Source: Desulfofundulus thermosubterraneus DSM 16057
Lineage (GTDB): Bacteria; Bacillota; Desulfotomaculia; Desulfotomaculales; Desulfovirgulaceae
Length of the DNA stretch: 46,981 nt
Assembly (NCBI RefSeq): GCF_900142025.1
Contig: NZ_FQZM01000030.1
Span: 1 to 46,981, forward strand
Reading direction: 5' to 3'
Shown here one piece after another: positions 25,801 through 33,102 of this stretch. Within the stretch, counting starts at the first letter, position 1. The number at the start of each line of letters is the position of its first letter. A program made the position numbers and the translations under genes. Below the pieces are notes generated by a model. It saw nothing but the letters and a program-made list of their open reading frames with translations. It was not told the origin of the DNA and searched no databases.

Positions 25801-26281
25801 TGCGATCCCTCACCGCGGCCCGGAACTCCCGGATATTGCGGGGGTGCTTGCCCGCTAAAAAAAGGCTGTCGTCCAGGCGGCAGTCCTCGATTTTGAAAAA
25901 ACGGCTTTCATAGGTCACGTCATCGGCGTAGGAATCAATGACCGCCCCCAAAAGGAAATAGTTCTTCCTGGAGGTATCGTAGAATTCCAGAACCACATAG
26001 GAAGTAACGTCGCCCTGGCGCTCGTACTTGCGGCCGCTCTCGCTGTCCCGCCCGGTCTTGCAGCGCACGTAACCCAGCAAATCCCGCCTGGTCTCGTCAA
26101 AGGCGGAAATGTTAAATTTAACCCGCCGCAGGTCGGCCACCAGCACGTACTGGATGGCGTCCAGAATGGTGGATTTACCGCTGCCGTTGTCCCCGGTGAT
26201 CAGGGTGCTGCCCCGGATGCGTATGGTTTCGTTGGTAAAATAGTGCCAGTTGATCAACCTGATGCCGGTTAATTCTTTCAA
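22895..26281 (-). CDS. jetC: Wadjet protein JetC (SMC/MukB-like ATPase)
   Basis: A 1128-residue SMC-like protein. Walker A GDNGSGKSTILDAIQ lies at about residues 30-44. Long Glu/Arg-rich coiled coils surround a central hinge-like region (about residues 480-640, including WLNTRRFDLIVEPEHFDYAL). The signature KSGGETQTPYYVAIVASFAQL (split here: SGGETQ, about residue 1015) and Walker B IRLMLFDEAFNRMD (about 1049) lie near the C-terminus. JetC is the loop-extruding ATPase of Wadjet. The start is a TTG at 26281 touching the TAA of jetB, with AGGAG nine bases before it, so the two genes are translationally coupled. The ATPase motifs all look intact. Confidence 0.93.
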   Translation of the reverse strand: MKELTGIRLINWHYFTNETIRIRGSTLITGDNGSGKSTILDAIQYVLVADLRRVKFNISAFDETRRDLLGYVRCKTGRDSESGRKYERQGDVTSYVVLEFYDTSRKNYFLLGAVIDSYADDVTYESRFFKIEDCRLDDSLFLAGKHPRNIREFRAAVRDRRATIYPTVEKYQADLLHKLGSLGDRFFTLFVKAISFKPITDIRQFVYSYVLEEKQINIDIMRENLQRYKEYSDLAAQTREKIAALENIQEKYREIQRDRERALIQDYVILRANRDGVAASLQANLEQARALEEELARLSQALDGARERLKRCREEERSYRDALAANTTWQLVERLKGEIRTLKERVKELSHACSLVAETAREECRVLAQLLDEAGEDLLLPAERSMLAELVDGLQGLAAAGDGQVGDGQPLPPGDGESLDALGRLIDRGRETLGRVRERVQEQAWEIRRKLKELDQEEQTLQQELASLRNKKHIYDRKVTDLRDLIREKFRAVKGIDVEPRVLCELLEVPDEKWQDAVEGWLNTRRFDLIVEPEHFDYALSVYEKHKKERRISGVGLVNTGRVLKYLNRIEPNSLACEVRSQNRYALAYVHQLMGDLIKCENEQELKNYRRAITPTCMTYSNHTARQIKFEVYETPFIGERAYARQIARKEARLQEIAAARKELLPRLERLERLSQTTSGRDEHYIFLKERRGTWLELAALRRDLSAREQELAGVDTSGIDALQQKLDQLELEMDALNGRIEKYNQRQGELLTTLEQKRTERVTLEDEHARLEEEFRLFCSLNPRIVPEGERRYAREIRRHSPQEVAANFAHNRKSVETLILNKEKALELLKAEYNNKYQFGGRIEADENDEWVQEYKKLVDSELPTYEEKINQAKREAEEEFKEHFIYKLRENIQNARNEFDFLNEALKDISFGGDKYRFLVYPSERHRKFYQMLEDTEMVEGGVSLFDSVFQQRHREALDELFDKIINLPPRYLPESIAEYTDYRSFLDYDIKITHANGETSTFSKVCREKSGGETQTPYYVAIVASFAQLYRAKTNRDSIRLMLFDEAFNRMDIDRMENSLRFINEMGMQAIIAAPTDKCEFISPHVPTTLLVMRDGKTSWIEDYKQFKEAVGESRIEAAERAAG

Positions 26282-26914
26282 TTACACCAGCTCCTCAGCA
26301 CCGTTTTCCTTTTCCCGCCCTTCCTCCGCCCCGGCCCGGCGGTAGGTATCCAGCTTCTCGTACACCTGCCGGATGTCCTCCACCCGCAGGGCGAAGAGAA
26401 TGGTGGGAAACACCTCCAGGCGGCAGTCGGGATCGGTAACCTCCCCGTCCAGCACCCGCAGGATGTTGAAACGCTTGAGCAGGCCCATGGTTTCCCGCAG
26501 GGTCTTTTTATCAATGGGCCGGTTGCGTATTCTCAGGGCCGCATACTTGTCCTGGATCTCCCGCACGGTAATCATTATGTTTTCCGTAACGTTGATTTGG
26601 CGGCGTTTTTCTTCGTAGCAGAGGCGCAGGATGAGGATGATAATGCTTTCTTCCAGTTTCAGGCGCAGCCGGTTATAAGCGAAATCGCTGAAAACACGGT
26701 AGACCCCATAGGCCCGATCTCCTTCCAGGCTCCAGCCTCCCAGCTTCAAATAGGCCCGCAGGAGGTCTTCGTGCCGTTCAATAAAGTAGTAATCCCGGCG
26801 GTTTTCTTCGTTCTTGCGGGTGATGAATGTGCAGGAGAGAAGCCTGTTCACCACCCGTGTAAATTCTTCCCGCTCCGCCGGAAGCAGGCGATTCCACTGT
26901 TCCAGCAGTTCCAT
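26282..26914 (-). CDS. jetB: Wadjet protein JetB (MukE/kite-like subunit)
   Basis: A 210-residue protein with winged-helix character (YIERHEDLLRAYLKLGGWSLEGD ... AYGVYRVF, split here, and ALRIRNRPIDKKTLRETMGLLKRF). Size and position between jetA and jetC identify it as the kite subunit that bridges the kleisin JetA and the ATPase. It belongs to one of the JetB domain families; I cannot name the Pfam entry with certainty. The C-terminus is charged (EEGREKENGAEELV), and the gene ends directly at the jetC start. Confidence 0.82.
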   Translation of the reverse strand: MELLEQWNRLLPAEREEFTRVVNRLLSCTFITRKNEENRRDYYFIERHEDLLRAYLKLGGWSLEGDRAYGVYRVFSDFAYNRLRLKLEESIIILILRLCYEEKRRQINVTENIMITVREIQDKYAALRIRNRPIDKKTLRETMGLLKRFNILRVLDGEVTDPDCRLEVFPTILFALRVEDIRQVYEKLDTYRRAGAEEGREKENGAEELV

Positions 26915-26929
26915 CCGGCTCGCCCTTCC

Positions 26930-28354
26930 TTATTTTCTTTCAAAACGCAAATCTCTAAATTCAAAGCGGCCGCCGGCACAGGACACCCGGGGCCTCCCTT
27001 CCCGGTGCACCCGGTAACCTACCTGGCGCGAACGCCCGTAAGCCGTAGCATAGATCAGTTTGATAAATTCCTCCACATCCTCGATGCCTAGCTCCCGGGC
27101 GCAAATCTCCTTTCGCCCGGCCAGCTTTTCCATCACCCAGGCGTTGATTTTCTCCCGGGTCATGCGCCTTTCCAGCTGCTGCCGGAAGGAGCGCAGCCGC
27201 TCTCTACGGCGCTCCGGGTCAATTTCCTCCAGCTCCTGCACTTCCCGGGGCTGGTGCTGCCTGGCCGCCTCCCTCCCGGTATAAAGGGACTCCCGGTCCA
27301 GAAATCCCTGGGTGAAGAGGCTGAACAAGCGACCCAGCTCTTCCGGAAGGAGGTCGTCTGGGCGCATGCCCTCCTGCGCGCGCAGCCCGGCCAGGAACTT
27401 TAAAATTTCCATCAGCTGGCCTTCCACGTCTTTACTGCTGTTGAGGATATACTTCAACTGCTGGAAGGAAGCATTGGCATAGCGGGCATTGCGCCGGTCG
27501 ATTTCATCCAGCAGGTCGTCCAGGCCGATGTAGGCCTGGCGGATGTAGTCAATACGACGGTAAATCTCCTGCCGCGCCGTGGGCAGATCCGGAAAACGCT
27601 CCCGCTGCACTTCCAGACCGGCCGTCCGGTCCACCCAGGCCGTATCGTTGTACCACTGGTTCAAACGGGCAATAATCTTCGGACGGTAGCGGGAAACGTT
27701 GTCCGAAGTTTTCAGGCGGTGGTAGCTGCGGTCGATAATTTCCTCCATGTAGTCTTTAAAATGAATCTTTAAAATCTCCCGGGGCTCCTTTTCCGCCAGG
27801 ACCCGCTCAATGTAACGCTTAATGTTGTGATTTAAGGATTTCAAACCGTTGATCAGCTGCTCGGTCTGCTCATAGGCCTTTTCCAGGGCCAGGTTGCCCT
27901 GGCGGTCGGCCTCCTCGGAATGGAGCAAAGTGTAGGTGGCATAAACATATCCCTGGTATTCCACCTGCCGGTGGCGGCGGATCTTGTCCAGCACATCCAG
28001 GATTTTTATGGCATAATCGGGCAGGCTGATGTACTGCACGTAATTGCTGTACACCTCGCTGACCACCCAGCCTGTGGCTTCCAGCTTGCGCAGGATAAAG
28101 GCAGCCCTTTCCCGGGGCCCGGCCGGCGTATCCAGGGATTCCTCCCAGATCTCATCGGCCAGGGCCTGTTCAAAAAAGCCGTCCTTTTGCTCTATATAGT
28201 CAACAATCAGGTCGATGACCACATCCCGTTCCATCCCGAAGGTGGTCAGCTGGTACTGGTCGTAAATGCGGAACAGGATGGCCGCGTAGTCTTGCTTTAA
28301 GGGGCTAGCCAGGACCGAAAAAAACCGCTCCGGGATGACGGCAAAAAGGTTCAC
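26930..28354 (-). CDS. jetA: Wadjet protein JetA (kleisin/MukF-like subunit)
   Basis: A 474-residue protein beginning MNLFAVIPERFFSVLASPLK, the typical JetA start, with a winged-helix N-terminus and long helical middle (LEKAYEQTEQLINGLKSLNH, LDDLLDEIDRRNARY). It is the kleisin that closes the JetC ring. The start is GTG 28354 with GGGAGGG upstream. The protein resembles the DUF5716-type JetA, which I associate with the type II Wadjet group, but the type assignment is from memory and not certain. It opens the jetABCD operon, with the promoter at 28422-28451. Confidence 0.85.
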   Translation of the reverse strand: MNLFAVIPERFFSVLASPLKQDYAAILFRIYDQYQLTTFGMERDVVIDLIVDYIEQKDGFFEQALADEIWEESLDTPAGPRERAAFILRKLEATGWVVSEVYSNYVQYISLPDYAIKILDVLDKIRRHRQVEYQGYVYATYTLLHSEEADRQGNLALEKAYEQTEQLINGLKSLNHNIKRYIERVLAEKEPREILKIHFKDYMEEIIDRSYHRLKTSDNVSRYRPKIIARLNQWYNDTAWVDRTAGLEVQRERFPDLPTARQEIYRRIDYIRQAYIGLDDLLDEIDRRNARYANASFQQLKYILNSSKDVEGQLMEILKFLAGLRAQEGMRPDDLLPEELGRLFSLFTQGFLDRESLYTGREAARQHQPREVQELEEIDPERRRERLRSFRQQLERRMTREKINAWVMEKLAGRKEICARELGIEDVEEFIKLIYATAYGRSRQVGYRVHREGRPRVSCAGGRFEFRDLRFERK

Positions 28355-28421
28355 TTCTAAACCCTCCCGGGGAAATTTTTTAACTGGATGTGGTTCGGCA
28401 TCGCCAGTAAATTTCCTCTTA

Positions 28422-28451
28422 ATTGTACTAATTTTTCAGGGGGAAATACAA
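28422..28451 (-). promoter_or_regulatory. Probable promoter of the jetABCD operon
   Basis: Minus-strand TTGTAT (28446-28451) and TACAAT (28422-28427) are 18 bp apart, about 60 bases before the jetA GTG. Each hexamer has departures from consensus, so this is a moderate prediction. Confidence 0.45.
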
Positions 28452-28562
28452 CCATATCCATCAATTTTCCCCATGATCCGTTGTGGCCCTTAGCGGTGGA
28501 CAACCTTTCCGGACTTTAGCAGAAAGGGAACCGGGTCCATCCGCAGAAACAACATATATGGT

Positions 28563-28616
28563 AAATGTTCAGTGATCCCGCTATGGTGCCGGTGGTAGCG
28601 GTTTTACTGAACAATT
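28563..28616. repeat. 54-bp palindromic element with AAATGTTCAGT / ACTGAACA ends
   Basis: The ends AAATGTTCAGT and ACTGAACAATTT are inverted repeats, with an inner CCGCTA ... TAGCGG stem, so the whole piece can fold as one long hairpin. The same end sequence flanks the larger elements at 30377-30560 and 38412-38567. It lies between the divergent jetA and sfsA genes and could also be a regulatory site. Confidence 0.6.
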
Positions 28617-28646
28617 TCACATAATGTATACAAGAAATCGGGGAAC

Positions 28647-29357
28647 ATGGTTTCAATGCTTTGCAGTATATTCTTACCTCCACAACTGGAAGAAGCCACT
28701 TTCATCCGCCGCTTGAACCGCTTTGTCGCCGAGGTGCTGGTGAGGGGAAATCAAGAGCTGGCCCACGTGCCCAGTTCCGGGCGCATGGCGGAATTGCTCG
28801 TCACCGGCCGCCGGGTGTGGGTGAACCGCCACCGGAACGAAGGCCATAAAACCACCTGCCGCCTGCTGCTGGTGGAGTACGAGGGCATACTGGTATCGGT
28901 GGACGCCACCCTGCCCAACCGGCTGGTGGGCCGGGCACTGCAGGCACGGGCGCTTGAGGCCTTTTCGACTTACGAAACGGTACGGGCTGAATATTCCCGG
29001 GGCCACAGCCGTTTCGATTTTTATTTGAGCGGCCCGCCGGGCGGGTGCTTGCTGGAAGTGAAATCCGTCACCCTGGTGGAAAAGGGAGTGGCCCTTTTTC
29101 CCGATGCCCCATCAACAAGAGGAACAAAGCACCTGGAGGAGCTGGCGGCCGCCCGCAGGGAGGGACTGCAGGGAGCGGTTCTCTTTGTGGCCCAGCGGGA
29201 AGACGCCCGCTGCTTTTCCCCCCATCACGGGCAGGACCCGGCTTTTGCCATGGCACTGCAGCGGGCTGCAGCAAGCGGGGTACGGGTGCTGGCCTACCGC
29301 TGCCGGGTGACCCGGGAGGCGGTTACCCTGGAAAAGGAGATTCCCGTTTTGTTGTAA
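28647..29357 (+). CDS. sfsA: SfsA family DNA-binding/nuclease-like protein
   Basis: A 236-residue protein of the SfsA family (sugar fermentation stimulation protein A). Family blocks visible are VRGNQELAHVPSSGRMAELL, VDATLPNRLVGRAL, SRFDFYLSGPPGGCLLEVKS (a PD-(D/E)xK-like core: D ... EVK) and a TRGTKHLEEL segment. SfsA is reported to bind DNA, and its fold resembles nucleases; its precise role is not settled. The ATG at 28647 has GGGG only three bases upstream. It is divergent from jetA and followed 51 bp later by the EamA transporter. Confidence 0.88.
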   Translation: MVSMLCSIFLPPQLEEATFIRRLNRFVAEVLVRGNQELAHVPSSGRMAELLVTGRRVWVNRHRNEGHKTTCRLLLVEYEGILVSVDATLPNRLVGRALQARALEAFSTYETVRAEYSRGHSRFDFYLSGPPGGCLLEVKSVTLVEKGVALFPDAPSTRGTKHLEELAAARREGLQGAVLFVAQREDARCFSPHHGQDPAFAMALQRAAASGVRVLAYRCRVTREAVTLEKEIPVLL

Positions 29358-29408
29358 ATGGAAAGGGATCTTGTCATGCTATGATATAATGGGAGGATAA
29401 AACAAAAA

Positions 29409-30290
29409 ATGCATAAGCAGAAACAAAAGCCCGGGCGACAGGGCCTGGGCGTGGCACTGGTTCTATTTTCCACCATTTGCCTTAGCGTGGAGCCCGTAGC
29501 GGCCAAAATCGCCTACCGGGGCGGCGCCACCGTAATGACCACCCTCACCCTGCGTTACATTCTGGCCGCCGCAATCTTCTGGCTGCTCATCCTGGCGGGA
29601 GGTTATGCTTTCAGGCTACCCCGCCGGCAGCTGCTGGCGGTAACGGCTCTTTCCCTGGGAACTCAAACGCTCACCGTAATGGCCCTTTTCGAGGCTTTCC
29701 GCTACATACCGGCCGGAATGGCCATTTTATTTCTGTATTTCTACCCCACGGTGGTCACAATCCTGGCCTTTTTCTTTTTAAAAGAACCTTTTACCTGGCG
29801 AAAGGGTCTGGCCCTTCTGCTTACGCTTGCCGGCTGTGCCGTTATTCTGGGGCAACCGGTAAATTCCCTGGATATGCGGGGAGTAGTGCTATCCCTGACC
29901 GCCGCCTTAACCTACGCGGTTTTCCTGGTGGGTTCCACCCGCCTGCTGGCCACCATACAAACTCCGGTATACAATGCCTATGTTTCCACCATTCTGGCCC
30001 TGGCCGTGGGGGGGCTTGCTCTCATGCGGGGGCAGTTGAACCTGTCCTTCAGCTCTGAAGCGCTGGTGGCCATCGGGGTGCTGGGCATTGTTTCCACCGT
30101 CCTGGCCATGGCGGCCCTTCTGCGAGGGATAAAGGAAATCGGCGCCTCCCGGGCGGCCATTATCAGTACCTTTGAACCGGTGGCTACGGCTGTGCTGGGT
30201 TTTCTGGTGCTGGGCGAAAGCCTGACGGCCTGGCAGATGATCGGAGGGGCGGCCGTCCTGGCGGGCGTCTTCCTGCAAAGGCGGGCATGA
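29409..30290 (+). CDS. EamA/DMT family transporter
   Basis: A 293-residue membrane protein with ten hydrophobic segments arranged as two EamA repeats (about residues 10-135 and 150-290). The first repeat has LCLSVEPVAAKIAYRGGATV-type content (split: SVEPVAAKIAYR), and the second ends VLGFLVLGESLTAWQMIGGA. This family exports amino acids, nucleotides or other metabolites; the substrate is unknown. The ATG at 29409 follows GGGAGGA by eleven bases, and a TATAAT-like sequence at about 29383-29388 may be its promoter. Confidence 0.88.
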   Translation: MHKQKQKPGRQGLGVALVLFSTICLSVEPVAAKIAYRGGATVMTTLTLRYILAAAIFWLLILAGGYAFRLPRRQLLAVTALSLGTQTLTVMALFEAFRYIPAGMAILFLYFYPTVVTILAFFFLKEPFTWRKGLALLLTLAGCAVILGQPVNSLDMRGVVLSLTAALTYAVFLVGSTRLLATIQTPVYNAYVSTILALAVGGLALMRGQLNLSFSSEALVAIGVLGIVSTVLAMAALLRGIKEIGASRAAIISTFEPVATAVLGFLVLGESLTAWQMIGGAAVLAGVFLQRRA

Positions 30291-30376
30291 GCCGGATCCC
30301 GCCGGCCAAAAAAGGGAAGACATCATCATCGTTTCAAGCTCGGATAGTTTCTGGTGTTACGTAATAGCGTTAGGTG

Positions 30377-30560
30377 AATGTTCAGCAAGCGAGCTGCGGT
30401 GCGCATCTTACGCGAAGCATTGGAGTGAGCGAGGACCCAGCACTCACTGGGATAGCAGCTTTTCCCAAAACCTGATGTGTCAATAAACGTGGAACACCGG
30501 GAGGAGAGTCATATTTGGGTGAGTGCTGGGCCGCATCCAACCGGGTTTACTGAACATTTA
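30377..30560 (+). repeat. Putative non-autonomous mobile repeat, copy 1
   Basis: Ends AATGTTCAG and CTGAACATT are inverted. Inside, CCCAGCACTCAC (30436-30447) and GTGAGTGCTGGG (30519-30530) form a second 12-bp inverted repeat around a 71-bp core. The same core and repeats occur inverted at 38412-38567, including the neighbouring GCCGCATCCAACCGGGTT. No coding capacity was seen. The element fills most of the 372-bp gap between the EamA gene and arsC. Confidence 0.75.
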
Positions 30561-30624
30561 CAGCGTTTGCACAGTTGCTTTAACAAAACGGCAATACTTC
30601 AGTGACCTTTAACGAAAAGTTAAT

Positions 30625-30653
30625 TTGTAGTGGGCTTATGAGTAATTTATAAT
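30625..30653 (+). promoter_or_regulatory. Promoter of arsC
   Basis: TTGTAG (30625-30630) and a perfect TATAAT (30648-30653) are 17 bp apart, directly upstream of arsC. The predicted start is near 30660, which is almost at the ATG at 30663. This argues that translation begins at the downstream TTG (30690). Confidence 0.6.
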
Positions 30654-30689
30654 ATAAATAAAATGTTACAAAATGGGGGGAATAAATTT

Positions 30690-31115
<426 letters not shown>

Positions 31116-31158
31116 CCGAAAGCCACCCACCATACGTTGACCCCGGTAAAAATTGTTC

Positions 31159-31255
31159 TGGAGGGGAGAGGTCGGAATCGAACCGGACTCCCACCTGGGT
31201 TGCAGGCAGGCCGACGGGTTTGCAGCCCGCGGGAGGCACCAGCCCCGCTCTCCCC
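31159..31255 (-). tRNA. Sec-shaped tRNA with cysteine anticodon GCA
   Basis: Ninety-seven bases including an encoded CCA. Folding by eye: 8-bp acceptor stem GGGGAGAG/CTCTCCCC; a D-arm GGGGC-TGGT-GCCTC with a four-base loop; anticodon arm GCGGG-CTGCAAA-CCCGT, anticodon GCA. The long variable arm has an 8-bp stem (CCTGCCTG/CAGGTGGG, with two wobble pairs). The T-arm CGG-TTCGATT-CCG is continued by GT/AC with one unpaired C. The discriminator is U. The long acceptor, short D-loop and large variable arm are selenocysteine-tRNA traits. The GCA anticodon and U73 are cysteine identity elements, so CysRS is the likely charging enzyme. Minor cysteine tRNAs with a bulged 8/4-type acceptor/T branch have been reported in bacteria. 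This is not a normal tRNA-Cys or tRNA-Sec. Confidence 0.85.
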
Positions 31256-31340
31256 GTTTTTTATTTTTCTCCACAGGCCCATAAAATCCTTCTATATGGG
31301 TTATTTAATTATTCTATAGCCCGGCGAGTTTTGATAAGAA

Positions 31341-31370
31341 TGAAAAATAACGAGGTCATGCCCGTGACCT
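31341..31370 (-). terminator. Weak terminator after the Fe-S protein gene
   Basis: Minus-strand AGGTCA-CGGGCA-TGACCT stem-loop followed by CGTTATTTTTC, about 60 bases beyond the stop of the gene at 31429. Confidence 0.45.
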
Positions 31371-31428
31371 GCACCGATAAACCGGCCATCAGGAAAGAGC
31401 TTCCCTTGCAAACGAACCACCGCCCATG

Positions 31429-32169
31429 TCACGGCACCCCTAGGGCGCAGGGGCCGGTGGCGCATTTGCCGCAAACGTCGCAAAGGCCAAGGTCGGTGTA
31501 GTAAGCGTCCACCTCCAGAAGGCGCTGGTAACATTTCTTTTTGTCCAGTCCCTCCACACTCAACGCCCCGGTGGGGCAGAGCTTTACACAGGCCGTGCAG
31601 GATCCCTCCCGCCGGTACAGGCAGTTCTCCCCGGCAACCGGCGGGTTAGAGGAGAGGTCCACGTCCACCACCAGGCTCCCCAGGCGGCCGGCACACCCGG
31701 ACGGGGTGATGAGCATGTGGTGCAGCCCGAAGGTACCCAGCCCGCAAAGGCAGGCTACATGTTTGTGGGACCAGAAAGACACCAGGGCCACCGGGTCAAA
31801 ATTATGAGTGGGCTCACACCAGGCGGCCTTTACCCCGCGGTCTTCCAGTTCCCGGGCCAGCACACGGCATGTTTCGCCGATCAACTGGTTTGTTTCAATA
31901 TAGGCCTCCGCCCACCGGCGGCTTACGTAAGGATCCCGGCGGTGGATTTTAACCAGTTCCGGAGTAAAAGGAAGGAAAAAGGCCACCACGGAGCGGGCGC
32001 CCGGCAGCAAGTCCTGCGGCAGCAAATGGCCGGGACCGACCACTTCCTTTAATTTAGCAAATCCGGGATCATCGGCCCGGGCAAAACCCACCAGGGGAGT
32101 GCGGTAGCCGGTTTTGCCCCGGTGGTTATTTACCACCCGGGCAATAATTTCTTCGATCAGCTTTTCCAT
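31429..32169 (-). CDS. Epoxyqueuosine-reductase-like 4Fe-4S protein
   Basis: A 246-residue protein starting MEKLIEEIIARVVNNHRGK (ATG 32169, GGGGAGGA upstream; a longer frame to 32193 lacks a ribosome binding site). The C-terminal half has two ferredoxin-like clusters: CLYRREGSCTACVKLCPTGA and a second in YTDLGLCDVCGKCATGPC. The N-terminal half (DLLPGARSVVAFFLPFTPE, CGLGTFGLHHMLITP) resembles the cobalamin-binding region of QueG-type epoxyqueuosine reductases, but the protein is shorter than QueG. It is probably a family member of unknown function. It lies beside the unusual tRNA, which makes a tRNA-related role tempting but unproven. Confidence 0.8.
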   Translation of the reverse strand: MEKLIEEIIARVVNNHRGKTGYRTPLVGFARADDPGFAKLKEVVGPGHLLPQDLLPGARSVVAFFLPFTPELVKIHRRDPYVSRRWAEAYIETNQLIGETCRVLARELEDRGVKAAWCEPTHNFDPVALVSFWSHKHVACLCGLGTFGLHHMLITPSGCAGRLGSLVVDVDLSSNPPVAGENCLYRREGSCTACVKLCPTGALSVEGLDKKKCYQRLLEVDAYYTDLGLCDVCGKCATGPCALGVP

Positions 32170-32262
32170 ACTTATCCTCCCCAGCATTATCACCAGCTCT
32201 TTTTAACTCTTTGCCACCGGCTTCCTTCTGGAATTAAGAGCAGATTTTCCCGCCGGAGGGGA

Positions 32263-33084
32263 TCAACTGGCACCCCGGTCACTATCGCCGGGCCATTCTT
32301 CCTGCGCCCGGCGGCTTATGAGCCGGTAGATGCCGGCCAGGACCACCTCCGGCGGCTCCTTCCCCTTCCAGAATGGAGGCGGTCCAAGGGTTTTCAACAG
32401 CCCGGCCTCCACTTCCGGCGGTACCGGCAAAAAGCGCAGGCCGGCCAGCTCTTCACCCTCATCCCAGAAGCGGTCCAGCTGCCCTTCCAGGGACGGGCCG
32501 GCTGGTTCCGGGGAAGCCGGGGCAATCTCCTCCCCCTGCTCCTGTTCTACCCGGGCCGCCCTTTTTTCCCTCAGGGCGGAAATCAACTGCTCCCGGGTGC
32601 GCCCCCGGAGCAGGAAGAGGAAAAAGGGGTCTTCATCAAATTTCTCCCCCAGCAGGTAATAGACGGCGGCAATATGCTTGCAGGGATTGGCCCAGTCGGG
32701 ACACGAGCAGTCGGTCCTGATATCCCCTGCCGAGCGGGGGAACAGGGACAGGCGCGCCTGGCGGAAGGCCTCTTCAATGTCCCGGGGCATTTCCCCCGCC
32801 AGCAGCAGGGCGGCAAAAACGGCCCGGCCGGCCATTACACCTATTACCCTTTCCCATTCCCGGTCCGAAAGGGTCTTAACCTCTATGCTTACCCGGTAGG
32901 GGCGCGGGCGGCTGCCCTGCACCCGGGCTGAAACCACCCCCGGTTTTATATCGATTTCCAGAACATTGCCTGCCCGGGCGTAAGCCCGCCCCCGCCGCAG
33001 CCGCGTATCCCAGCCGAAGGATTCCAGTACCTCGAGCCAGCGCCTGCCCCACCATGTGGCACCAAAACCTCTCTTGGGAGCCAA
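32263..33084 (-). CDS. SWIM zinc finger protein (partner of SNF2 helicase)
   Basis: A 273-residue protein starting at TTG 33084 (GGGGGG about ten bases upstream). The SWIM motif CSCPDWANPCKHIAAVYYLL (CxC...CxH) lies at about residues 126-145 and would bind zinc. The rest is Arg/Glu-rich with family blocks GFGATWWGRRWLEVLES and RGRTREQLISALREK. Such proteins are encoded next to SNF2-type ATPases in many bacteria and are thought to act together on DNA or RNA. The SNF2 gene ends 18 bp upstream of this start. Confidence 0.87.
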   Translation of the reverse strand: MAPKRGFGATWWGRRWLEVLESFGWDTRLRRGRAYARAGNVLEIDIKPGVVSARVQGSRPRPYRVSIEVKTLSDREWERVIGVMAGRAVFAALLLAGEMPRDIEEAFRQARLSLFPRSAGDIRTDCSCPDWANPCKHIAAVYYLLGEKFDEDPFFLFLLRGRTREQLISALREKRAARVEQEQGEEIAPASPEPAGPSLEGQLDRFWDEGEELAGLRFLPVPPEVEAGLLKTLGPPPFWKGKEPPEVVLAGIYRLISRRAQEEWPGDSDRGAS

Positions 33085-33102
33085 AAGCCTTTACCCCCCT
33101 TG

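Noticed and set aside
23594-25858. Long open frames on the plus strand opposite jetC
   Set aside because: They mirror the GC-rich coding strand, lack ribosome binding sites and family features, and lie wholly within a confident gene.
31159-31255. Ordinary tRNA-Sec
   Set aside because: The anticodon loop is CTGCAAA (GCA), not CTTCAAA (UCA), and the discriminator is U rather than G.
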